From: Phycisphaerales bacterium
GTDB taxonomy: Bacteria > Planctomycetota > Phycisphaerae > Phycisphaerales > SM1A02
Direction: 5' to 3'
Assembly: GCA_022447205.1 (NCBI GenBank)
Contig: JAKVBQ010000010.1
Coordinates: 1-64,000 of the forward strand
Length of the DNA stretch: 64,000 nucleotides
Every line of letters begins with the position of its first letter. The first letter of the stretch is position 1. The notes beneath the pieces were generated by a model. The model ran no database searches, had not been told where the DNA came from, and was given only the letters and a program-made list of their open reading frames with translations. A program made the position numbers and the translations under genes. Positions 26,928 to 37,848 of this stretch are shown here, in pieces.

Positions 26928-29696
26928 ATGGTCCACTCACCGTTGATCCCGTTCCTGACGACCATGCTGCTTGCCTGCAGCGTGTGGGCCGATCCTCCAG
27001 AGGGGTTCATCCGTGAGTCGATCGGGCCATCGTTCGAGAATCCGGTGGGGATTCTCGAACGTTTCGATGATCGCAAGGTGGTCTGGGAACGTGGCGGCAG
27101 GGTCTGGTTGCTTGATGCCGATGGCGCTCGACCTGATGCGCCATGGATCGATCTCTCGCCGGAGGTGGGGGGCTGGCGGGATCACGGCCTGCTCGGCTGC
27201 GCACTTCATCCGTCCTTCGAGCAGACGGGCTGGGTGTACCTGCTCTACGTCGTTGACCGACACCATCTGCTCCATGCAGGGACTCCGGACTACGATCCGA
27301 CCGCCAACGACTACTTCTCCGCCACGATCGGTCGCCTGGTCAGGTACACCGCCCGGTCCGAGGACGGATTCCAGACGATCGATCCCGAATCACGGCTCGT
27401 CCTCATCGGTGAGCGCATCGATGCCGGACTTCCGGTGCTCGGTCAGTCTCATGCCGTCGGGTCCCTCGTGTTCGGACAGGACGGGACGCTGCTGGCCAGC
27501 ATGGGAGACTCGGCCTCCTACCTCGCGATGGATGTGGGCGGTGACATGCCCTCCATGTACACCAAGGAGGCGCTGGCCGAAGGGATCCTCGCAGCAGACG
27601 AGGATGTCGGTGCGTTCCGTGCCCAGTCGATCGATTCATTGTGCGGGAAGATCCTGAGGATCGACCCGACGAGCGGTGACGGGGTGCCCGGCAATCCGTT
27701 CTACGAGGATGATGCGCCTCGATCGGCTCGTTCCAGGGTCTGGAGCCTTGGTTTTCGCAACCCGTACCGCATGAACCTGGTGCCGGACTCGGGCTCCCAC
27801 GATCCGATGGATGCGGATCCGGGCGTGCTCCTTGTCGGTGATGTCGGTTGGTTCCAGAGGGAGGAGGTCACAGTCATCGACCGCCCCGGGCTGAACGGTG
27901 GTTGGCCGATCTACGAGGGTCTTCGTGCCGTTCCCTACTACCCTGCATCAGGGACGCTGCATCCCGGGGCACCCAATCCGCTTGCGGGTTCCGGATCCTG
28001 CGAAGCAACCTTCCGCTTCACCGACCTCCTGCGTGAGGACACGCTCGAGGTCGACCCCGTCTTCCTGAATCCATGTCAGGCAAGTCAGGCCGAGGATGCG
28101 GTCATCCAGGGTGCCATGGTCAGGAACATGCTCGTCGGTCATTTCGGGGACGGGTACGTCGATTTTCAGAATCCCAATGGTGATTCGATCACCTGGTCGA
28201 TCGACATCCCCCGGTCCGGGACCTGGGAGCTCGGCTTCCGCTACGCACTCGGTAATCCGCTCTCGACGCAGCAACCAATTCGCCTGCTGGTCGACGATGA
28301 ACCGGTCTCCGATTCGATCCCTTTCCCCGGAACCGGTTCCTGGACCGAATGGGAGATCCTGCCCTGGACGATCGAGTTCGAAGGGGGGGCCCACCTCGTC
28401 ACTCTCGAGACCGTCGGTTCCTCCGCACCGCACATCGACTGCCTGTTCATTCGTGAAGTCGGCGGAGAGGCACTTCTCGAAGTGCCGGAGGAGATCCCCG
28501 TCTTCGTTCATCGCCGCCCGCTCTACGACTCGTGGCATGCGACGAAGCGGGCGATGGTGCCGACCTTCGTCCAGGGCGTCGCCTCCACCGCCGAGATCGG
28601 TACGCCCGGCTCTTCGGTCAGTGGAGCTCCGTTCTTGCAGCTCGCGGTGATCGCCGGGCCGTACATGGATGCCGTCGATCCTGATGGAAACCCCGGGGAC
28701 TGGCCGTCGGAATGGGCAGGGGTCTTCTTCGCGGACTACGTCAATCGCTGGATACGCGTCGGCACGCTTGATGACGAGCACAGGTTGACCGGTGTTCGCG
28801 TCTTCGACACGGGACTCGGTGCACTGACCTTCCTGGGGATGTCCCGTGACCGCAGCAAGCTGTACGCGATCGACTGGTACGGTGAAATCGCACAGTACCG
28901 CTGGGCGCCCGGAGGCAACCAGGCTCCGATCGCACGGTTCAGTCGATCGACCGATCACGGTCCTTCGCCTCTTCTCGTCACCCTGGACGCCAGCGAGACC
29001 CGCGATCCCAATTCCGAGGACGAGGCCGGACTGACCTATACATGGACGTTCTCGAACGGTGACAAGCCGCTGACCGGCAAGGTCGTCGAGCACGAATTCC
29101 TGGCGGCATCCGACGCTCCGGAGCGGGTCGACGTGATCCTCACCGTCACGGATCCCCAGGGCGCCGCCGACATCGTGTCCGGGGTGGTCTCCTTGAACAA
29201 CACCCCACCGTCGGTCGCGATCACGAGTCCGCTCGACGGATCACTCTATGCCATGGACGGACCCACAATGCTCGAGTTGCGGGCAGCGGTCTTCGATGCG
29301 GAGCATGGCCCGGAAGCACTCTCCTACGAGTGGATGGAAGTCCTGCACCACAACACCCACACCCATGACGAACCTCCGATCCTCGAGGAGGAGGCGGCTG
29401 TCAAGATCACGCCGCTCGGGTGTGGCATCGAGACCTTCTGGTATCGCTTCCAGCTCGTGGTCACCGACGCCGCCGGCCTGTCCACGGTCGTTTCGAGCCA
29501 GATCTATCCGCAGTGCGAGACGACACCCTGCGGCCCCGACTTCAATGGTGACGGATTCGTGAATGGGGCGGATCTCAGCCAGCTGCTCGCGGCCTGGGGG
29601 ATGTCTGATCCGGACATCGATCTCGATGGGAATGGGGATGTCGACGGCATGGATCTCTCCGTGCTCCTGTCGCTCTGGGGTCCCTGCGCGCCTTGA
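26928..29696 (+). CDS. Secreted PQQ-type sugar dehydrogenase with inserted CBM, PKD and dockerin-like tail
   Basis: 922 residues from the ATG at 26928; a signal peptide ends near V-W-A-D. Residues 25-350 are the beta-propeller of soluble aldose-sugar dehydrogenases (D-H-G-L-L-G-C-A-L-H-P, G-Q-S-H-A-V-G, S-L-G-F-R-N-P-Y-R-M, G-L-N-G-G-W-P-I-Y-E-G). Residues 385-517 look like a CBM6/35-type carbohydrate module that interrupts the propeller, which resumes at about 540-660 (V-F-F-A-D-Y-V-N-R-W-I). A PKD-like domain (about 665-765), an Ig-like domain with a H-N-T-H-T-H-D stretch, and two EF-hand-like repeats at the end (D-F-N-G-D-G, D-L-D-G-N-G-D) follow. Likely oxidises or binds sugars at the cell surface. 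No PQQ genes are in the window. Confidence 0.87.
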   Translation: MVHSPLIPFLTTMLLACSVWADPPEGFIRESIGPSFENPVGILERFDDRKVVWERGGRVWLLDADGARPDAPWIDLSPEVGGWRDHGLLGCALHPSFEQTGWVYLLYVVDRHHLLHAGTPDYDPTANDYFSATIGRLVRYTARSEDGFQTIDPESRLVLIGERIDAGLPVLGQSHAVGSLVFGQDGTLLASMGDSASYLAMDVGGDMPSMYTKEALAEGILAADEDVGAFRAQSIDSLCGKILRIDPTSGDGVPGNPFYEDDAPRSARSRVWSLGFRNPYRMNLVPDSGSHDPMDADPGVLLVGDVGWFQREEVTVIDRPGLNGGWPIYEGLRAVPYYPASGTLHPGAPNPLAGSGSCEATFRFTDLLREDTLEVDPVFLNPCQASQAEDAVIQGAMVRNMLVGHFGDGYVDFQNPNGDSITWSIDIPRSGTWELGFRYALGNPLSTQQPIRLLVDDEPVSDSIPFPGTGSWTEWEILPWTIEFEGGAHLVTLETVGSSAPHIDCLFIREVGGEALLEVPEEIPVFVHRRPLYDSWHATKRAMVPTFVQGVASTAEIGTPGSSVSGAPFLQLAVIAGPYMDAVDPDGNPGDWPSEWAGVFFADYVNRWIRVGTLDDEHRLTGVRVFDTGLGALTFLGMSRDRSKLYAIDWYGEIAQYRWAPGGNQAPIARFSRSTDHGPSPLLVTLDASETRDPNSEDEAGLTYTWTFSNGDKPLTGKVVEHEFLAASDAPERVDVILTVTDPQGAADIVSGVVSLNNTPPSVAITSPLDGSLYAMDGPTMLELRAAVFDAEHGPEALSYEWMEVLHHNTHTHDEPPILEEEAAVKITPLGCGIETFWYRFQLVVTDAAGLSTVVSSQIYPQCETTPCGPDFNGDGFVNGADLSQLLAAWGMSDPDIDLDGNGDVDGMDLSVLLSLWGPCAP

Positions 29697-29711
29697 TCGC
29701 CGAACAAGTCG

Positions 29712-30239
29712 TCACTTGTCTCGTCCGGCCCTGAGCCCGGCACGGTAGATCTCTCCGTCCTCCTGTCGATGGCAGCAGAAGATGATTTCGCGTGGGGTGT
29801 CATGTGCCCGCATGTCGTCCCTGACCGTGTCGATTGCAACCAACGCCGCATCGTGCTTCGGGTATCCGTAGACACCGGTCGAGATGCAGGGGAATGCGAT
29901 CGACGTGCAGCCCAGTTCCCGGGAGACCGTCAAGGCCCTGCGATAGCAGGAGGCGAGCACCATTCGCTCATTCGCGCTTCCGCCCTTCCAGACGGGCCCG
30001 ACGGCATGGATCACGTGCCGTGCCGGAAGTTGGAACCCGGGTGTCGCCACGGCATCTCCCGGCTCGCAGCCACCGATCAGCCGACATGCCGTGCGCAGTT
30101 GCGGACCGGCGGCATCGTGGATCGCACCATCCACGCCGCCGCCAGCCTCCAACTCGGCGTTGGCTGCGTTGACGATGGCATCCACCTCCAGACGGGTGAT
30201 GTCGTCGACGATGACCGCGATTCGATCCAGTTCGCTCAT
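29712..30239 (-). CDS. Macro-domain protein (ADP-ribose hydrolase type)
   Basis: 175 residues, a stand-alone macro domain. Marks: D-D-I-T-R-L-E-V-D-A-I-V-N-A-A-N near the N-terminus, G-G-G-V-D-G-A-I-H near residue 33 (ADP-ribose binding), and I-S-T-G-V-Y-G-Y-P near residue 120. This is the O-acetyl-ADP-ribose deacetylase/MacroD-like group, which removes ADP-ribose-linked groups. The start is set at 30239, where M-S-E-L-D-R-I begins and a GGAG lies upstream. It follows the B12/GTPase gene by 58 bases on the same strand, with no obvious functional link. Confidence 0.92.
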   Translation of the reverse strand: MSELDRIAVIVDDITRLEVDAIVNAANAELEAGGGVDGAIHDAAGPQLRTACRLIGGCEPGDAVATPGFQLPARHVIHAVGPVWKGGSANERMVLASCYRRALTVSRELGCTSIAFPCISTGVYGYPKHDAALVAIDTVRDDMRAHDTPREIIFCCHRQEDGEIYRAGLRAGRDK

Positions 30240-30297
30240 GTCACGGCTCCGATCTCCCCCTGGAGGATCTCCGAGCATCACGACGATCCGGCGGCGT

Positions 30298-31416
30298 TCA
30301 CTTCTCGAGCAGCTCGTCGAGCAATTCGACGACGCCCTTGCCGAGGGTGGCCACCGTCTCCAGGATCGGCCGGCCTTCCGCGATGTCGAGGAGCTCCCGC
30401 ACCAGCTTCGCCTCACCCGCGTGGTCCGCCTTGTTGCAGACGAAGACATTCGCGATCTCGAGGATGCCCGCCTTGTCCATCTGCACGGCATCACCCATCC
30501 CCGGAACGACGACCACTGCGGTCTTGTCCACCTGGTTCCGGATGGCGACGTCGTTCTGCCCCGCACCCACCGTCTCGATGAGCAGGGTGTCGTAGCCGGC
30601 TCCACCGATCAGGTCGATGATGTCCGGAAGGCTTGCATAGTCCTCACCGACGATCGCGAGGGATCGATAGAAGATGCCTTCATCGATTCGGTTGAAGTCC
30701 ACGCGGAGCCGATCCCCGAGGAGTGCTCCGCTGGTGATCGGGCTCATCGGATCGAAGGCCACGACCGCGATGCGATCCCCGCGCTGCACGGCTTCCGAGG
30801 CCATGGCCGCGACGAGTGTCGATTTCCCCGCGCCGGGCGCACCCGTGATCCCGATCACCTGCTTCGGTCGACGGCGGGGGAGGTCGGTCGGCTCGCCCGC
30901 ATGGGCGAGGCTGATCGCCCTGGCCAGTGCGGCCGTAGGGTGATCGTAAGCGCCGCCGACGTATGGTCGGACCGAGCTGCGCACACCCTCGATGATCTGG
31001 TCGAGACCGGTTCCGGTGTGGTGGACCTGCGCGACACCGGCTTCCAGGAGCGTCTGGACGTCTTCCTGGGGAATGATGCCTCCAACGCTGATCGTCATGT
31101 CCTCCCGGCCGACCTCCTTGCACTGATCGATCAGGCGAGGGACCAGCACCAGGTGGGAATTGCTCATCAGTGAGCAGGCGATCAGGTCGACATCCTCGTC
31201 CCGGCCGCTGATGGCCAGGCTGCGAGGCGTCTGCCAGAGTCCGGAGTAGATGACGTGAATGCCGCTGTCGCGCATCATGCGGCCGATCAATTTCACGCCA
31301 CGGTCATGCCCGTCGAGGCCGATCTTCCCAAGCAGAACCCTCGGTCGGTGGTCGAGATCGCCGCAGCGGTCCGTCTTCTCGATCGGGGTGGTTGGTTCGT
31401 TGGTGGCGCGGGGCAT
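30298..31416 (-). CDS. Cobalamin-binding domain fused to a MeaB-type G-protein domain (IcmF-like front half)
   Basis: 372 residues from the ATG at 31416. Residues 25-150 are a B12-binding domain like the C-terminus of methylmalonyl-CoA mutase: K-I-G-L-D-G-H-D-R-G (residues 31-40, the base-off His motif), a S-x-L segment, and V-G-G-I-I-P near residue 110. Residues 165-372 are a MeaB/ArgK G domain with G-A-P-G-A-G-K-S-T near residue 195, D-P-M-S-P, E-T-V-G-A-G-Q and N-K-A-D. The protein ends right after the G domain, without the helical dimerisation arm of MeaB and without the mutase domain that follows in IcmF. No mutase gene is adjacent. It presumably loads or protects B12 in an acyl-CoA mutase encoded elsewhere. 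Confidence 0.9.
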   Translation of the reverse strand: MPRATNEPTTPIEKTDRCGDLDHRPRVLLGKIGLDGHDRGVKLIGRMMRDSGIHVIYSGLWQTPRSLAISGRDEDVDLIACSLMSNSHLVLVPRLIDQCKEVGREDMTISVGGIIPQEDVQTLLEAGVAQVHHTGTGLDQIIEGVRSSVRPYVGGAYDHPTAALARAISLAHAGEPTDLPRRRPKQVIGITGAPGAGKSTLVAAMASEAVQRGDRIAVVAFDPMSPITSGALLGDRLRVDFNRIDEGIFYRSLAIVGEDYASLPDIIDLIGGAGYDTLLIETVGAGQNDVAIRNQVDKTAVVVVPGMGDAVQMDKAGILEIANVFVCNKADHAGEAKLVRELLDIAEGRPILETVATLGKGVVELLDELLEK

Positions 31417-31546
31417 TGGGCGACTTCCGACTCCTCTACAGGCCTGAAACGGACCATTCCGTTCCGGTCGTGCCTGGTCGGTGACTATACGTGGTCGACT
31501 GGATTTTCGCATCCGTGACCACTGCTGGGGCGGCCCCACGGCGGTT

Positions 31547-32341
31547 TCAGGCCGAGTCCTCGGCCTCCTGCTCGGCCTGCCCTGATGTCCCGTTTGCCGT
31601 CTCCTTCGAGGTCAGGGCTTCGGAAGCGCGGGTGATGCCCTCCTCGATCGGCTCGCCGTTCTCGTCCCAGGTGGAGGGATGGAAGTGGTGGGCGAAGTGA
31701 CCGATGATCCTGGACATGCCGTCCCAGGGATAGTCGTCGAGGACCAGGGTCCTCTTGTCCTTGAGTTCCAGTTTGGCCTGCCAGGTCGACTTGTTGCTCG
31801 CCTGCGGGTTGATCAGGCCACGCCAGGTGCTCATGTCGATGCCCGTGATCTGGTCGCCGGGGATCGTGTCGCCCTTTGGTGTCCGGATCGAGCCGTCCTG
31901 GTCGAGGATCCAGCCGCCGTTGCGGTACTTCCAGATCGGCCAGACCAGGAACGGGATGCCGCTCGCGCCCCCGATGAACCACACGACCAGGCTGATCAGC
32001 CCGTCGTACTTGCTGGGCCGTTGGGGCTTGTCATCCGCGTACTGGCTGAGGATCTGCTCGGCGGCGTTGTACGCAGCCACTTCCTCCTCGGACAGCTTGA
32101 TGCCGATCTCCTGCTTCTTGCGCGAGGTTTCCTCGAGTGCAGCGACCTGCTCGACCGCGGTCATGTACTCGACGTAGGTCCGGTCGCGTTCGGGGATCCT
32201 GAACCAGTACTGCCAGGCTCCGTACACCGCCGACACCGCGCAGAGCACCGTCAGCACGAGGTACTTGGTCCTCTGCCCCTTGCGAAGGTAGGTGCGGATC
32301 TCATCCATGTCGATGTTCCCCCTGCTCATCCTGGTCTTCAT
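31547..32341 (-). CDS. Hypothetical membrane protein
   Basis: 264 residues. One hydrophobic segment at about residues 28-45, a soluble helical loop with many Glu/Lys residues, and a second membrane stretch near residues 115-140 (L-I-S-L-V-V-W-F-I-G-G-A-S-G-I-P-F-L-V). The C-terminal 120 residues are soluble, with a beta-rich part (G-D-Q-I-T-G-I-D-M-S-T-W-R-G) reminiscent of a PH-like domain and an acidic tail. I do not recognise the family. The start at 32341 overlaps the stop of the upstream lipoprotein gene (ATGA); a start at 32329 is also possible. Confidence 0.7.
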   Translation of the reverse strand: MKTRMSRGNIDMDEIRTYLRKGQRTKYLVLTVLCAVSAVYGAWQYWFRIPERDRTYVEYMTAVEQVAALEETSRKKQEIGIKLSEEEVAAYNAAEQILSQYADDKPQRPSKYDGLISLVVWFIGGASGIPFLVWPIWKYRNGGWILDQDGSIRTPKGDTIPGDQITGIDMSTWRGLINPQASNKSTWQAKLELKDKRTLVLDDYPWDGMSRIIGHFAHHFHPSTWDENGEPIEEGITRASEALTSKETANGTSGQAEQEAEDSA

Positions 32342-32751
32342 GCATCAGGCGCATCCCCGTCGCTGTTGCCGATGTCGTAGATGGTGATCCCGGACCAGCG
32401 AGACTTCCACTTCTCGACCAGTTCGACGTGCCTCGGGTCGACGAGGTACGCCTGGTAGCCGGCTTCGTCCTCGAAGGAGACGAGGATTCCGACGGAATAG
32501 TCGCTTGCGATGTTCGTCCTGCCGATGTCATGGTGGCCCCCGCAGGCATAGGTCCTGACTGCTGGGATCGGCTTCAGGAGCCGTTCGCAGTCCGCCTCCA
32601 GTTCAGCGGAGCTTGAAGGATCGGTGAGGCTGATCAGCACCACGTGGTTGATCGCACCCGGGTCGATCGGCTTCGTGAGGTTCGAGCATCCCGCCACGGC
32701 AAGGCAGCCCGCTGCCATCAGGAGCCGTTGGATCACTCGTCGGTTCTTCAT
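32338..32751 (-). CDS. Dabb-domain lipoprotein
   Basis: 137 residues from the ATG at 32751. The N-terminus is a lipoprotein signal (L-A-V-A-G-C). The rest matches the stress-responsive alpha/beta-barrel (Dabb) domain: N-H-V-V-L-I-S-L near residue 35, Y-S-V-G-I-L-V-S-F-E-D near residue 90 and a H-V-E-L-V-E-K-W helix. Dabb proteins are small dimeric barrels of mostly unknown role. Coupled to the membrane protein gene downstream by a four-base overlap. Confidence 0.8.
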   Translation of the reverse strand: MKNRRVIQRLLMAAGCLAVAGCSNLTKPIDPGAINHVVLISLTDPSSSAELEADCERLLKPIPAVRTYACGGHHDIGRTNIASDYSVGILVSFEDEAGYQAYLVDPRHVELVEKWKSRWSGITIYDIGNSDGDAPDA

Positions 32752-33151
32752 CTGGAGGCGGCCTTCCTTCAATGCTGGTTTGTAGAGGGTACCCAAGTCC
32801 ACTTGCTCCCGCCGGATGAAAAATCCCCCCGGAACAAGGTGGGCTAGGTTCCGGGGGGAGGGGGAGATGTCGGAGATGCCCGTTCAGGCAGCAACTCCGC
32901 ATTGTTGAACAGACTCTTGACGCCTGAAGCTGGGTTCCCCGATGGTGGGTTCGGGGGGATCGGAATCCGCGGACTCCGTGCTTATCCGACCCAGGGCAAG
33001 GAGGGTCCATCCACTCGCCGACCGACGCATGCCACAGGTGATGTCTCAGGTCTGTTCCTCGAGGACCAGAGGGGGCAACCCCTGGTCCTTGTTCCGTCTG
33101 GTCTCCTTCCGGGAGAGAACTCCCGAAGCCGTCTCCTCCGTTACGTACTCG
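32752..33151. other. Gene-free interval: nrdJ 3' region
   Basis: No protein-like frame here. Besides the terminator at 32825-32858, two stable hairpins lie close to the nrdJ stop: AGGACCAG (33062-33069) with CTGGTCCT (33082-33089), extended by an inner G/C run, and GGGAG (33111-33115) with CTCCC (33120-33124), extended by CTTC/GAAG. They would be in the 3' untranslated part of the nrdJ message or mark a small RNA. Confidence 0.5.
32818..32858 (-). terminator. Intrinsic terminator downstream of nrdJ
   Basis: An 11-bp perfect stem, 32825-32835 with 32848-32858, with a 12-base loop. On the minus strand it is followed by ATTTTTC. It lies about 290 bases beyond the nrdJ stop, so the message has a long 3' untranslated region. 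Confidence 0.85.
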
Positions 33152-36700
<3,549 letters not shown>

Positions 36701-37028
36701 GGGTTCCGTATCCTTGGAATCTGCTTGAAATCAGAAGCGGTGCGACGACGGGGTCCGGCGTTCCATGCACTTGGCGGGAAGCCGGACAGGGAGGAATCAG
36801 AGGAAAGTCAGAGAGGGAGGGCTTTGCGAGCCCCCTGGGGTGGTGCTCCGCGGGAGGAGTTCCGCCGGACACGATTGCCTCGGGAGACTCCTGCCGAGGC
36901 GACCTTCCAGGGCGATCCGTCACCCTTGAAGGAGTTCAATGCCTGGCAGAAGTGCACCCGAAGTTTGTCCATGCCGGTAATCCATCCGTGTCGGCGCGGT
37001 CTTCTCGACCCGCGGTAACACCCAGTTG

Positions 37029-37552
37029 TCCGATTCCACGTCGGAGCTGTGGAAATCGGAGCGCTCGATCGGCATCCTTGCCGCCGATGGCAGGGGCATC
37101 CGGCCCTTGCCACGTTTCCCGCCGATTGAACGGGTCGCTCGTGTGTGGTCACGTCCGTTCCGGCTCGCTCGACACCCTCGTATCCTCGAGAGGGGTCAGT
37201 TCCCTGGCCGGACCGGCGTGACGACGAACGACCTGTCGCCTCGACGGGACATGAAGCGGTTTCGAGCAGCCGAAGCCACTCATCCTGGGAGCGTGATGGA
37301 CATGTGTGGTGTTCGGAACCCACCGGTTCCGATACCCACGCCCCACGCTCCCCCGGAGGAGCCTGCCCTTGGGCGGGCATCCAAGTCCAGGATGGTTGAA
37401 GCCGCTTCGGCCTTCTTCCATCCTGCGTCAGGTCCCACCAGACTGGCGAGGTCCTGACTCGTCCCCTTGAGCCCTCGCGAACACGAGATGCTCAAAGGAT
37501 TTACGTTCGAAGTGAGCTCGAGGACGAAACGACTGTTTCGCGCTACTCCTCG
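37029..37552. ncRNA. Candidate structured non-coding RNA (strand unknown)
   Basis: Consecutive hairpins: 37029-37060 (11 bp with one bulge), 37089-37111 (8 bp with a G-U pair), 37171-37197, 37313-37332 (perfect 8-bp stem, CACC loop), 37347-37362, 37361-37378, 37388-37425 (8 bp, UU/UU internal loop, then a stem closed by a C(UUCG)G tetraloop if read on the plus strand), 37427-37458, 37465-37498 and 37519-37552. Several are stronger than chance would give even at high GC. The conserved cores of RNase P RNA, tmRNA and SRP RNA were looked for and not found. Whether this is one RNA, several, or leader structure is unknown. Confidence 0.35.
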
Positions 37553-37786
37553 TTCTGCTTGAACGCCTCCAAGGCAGTCGAATCATTCGGTGCCCTGTGA
37601 GGATTGGGGTCAATGTACCGCTATATCTTGTGTTCGCAACGGATCCAGACCCACAATCTTGTGTCTTTTTAAATGAAATATCAAAGCTACAACCGTGTAG
37701 GAACTTACCGCCAAGGCCCCATTCCTGGCAAATGAGGCGGGGTTCTGTGGGGAAGTTGACAGGACTGTCCATCTCTTTGGCCCGGG

Positions 37787-37838
37787 TCTGGACCTGAGTT
37801 CCCGGTTGTTGGAGGTCAGGTCCGGAGGGGTGTTATCC
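37787..37838 (+). promoter_or_regulatory. Hairpin and -10-like element before uvrD
   Basis: TCTGGACCTGA (37787-37797) pairs with TCAGGTCCGGA (37816-37826), 11 bp with one G-U pair; the loop contains GGAGG. TTATCC (37833-37838) could be a -10 box, which would place the transcript start a few bases before the ATG at 37849 and leave no room for a ribosome site. Confidence 0.35.
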
Positions 37839-37848
37839 TTCCGCGCCG

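Larger units (their letters stand above)
36701..37848. other. Large gene-free interval with dense hairpins
   Basis: No open frame here looks like protein: those present are Arg/Ser/Pro-rich and contradict each other. From 37029 to 37552 about ten inverted repeats follow each other closely (see the separate entry). A further hairpin, GCCTCGG (36877-36883) with CCGAGGC (36894-36900), lies nearer nrdJ. The part around 37600-37700 is clearly poorer in G and C than its surroundings. The interval should hold the nrdJ promoter and leader on the minus strand and the uvrD promoter on the plus strand. Confidence 0.6.

Noticed and set aside
36798-36807. GAGGAAAGTC, the first conserved block of RNase P RNA.
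   Set aside because: It is followed by AGAGAG rather than CGGGC, and none of the other conserved RNase P blocks (ACAGAnnA-type, GGTAAGGGTGAAA) is present within 500 bases.
36701-37020. Expected cobalamin riboswitch upstream of the B12-dependent nrdJ.
   Set aside because: No B12 box (GCCACTG) or matching flanking elements found on the minus strand; the GCCTCGG hairpin alone is not enough.
37026-37457. Plus-strand open frame of 143 codons in the gene-free block.
   Set aside because: It starts with TTG without a ribosome site, has an Arg/Pro-rich composition and coincides with the hairpin run; it cannot be fully excluded.
37814-37830. GGTCAGGTCCGGA, resembling the SRP RNA apical core.
   Set aside because: The essential continuation (GGxAGCAG) is missing; the stretch is instead the 3' arm of a simple hairpin with 37787-37797.
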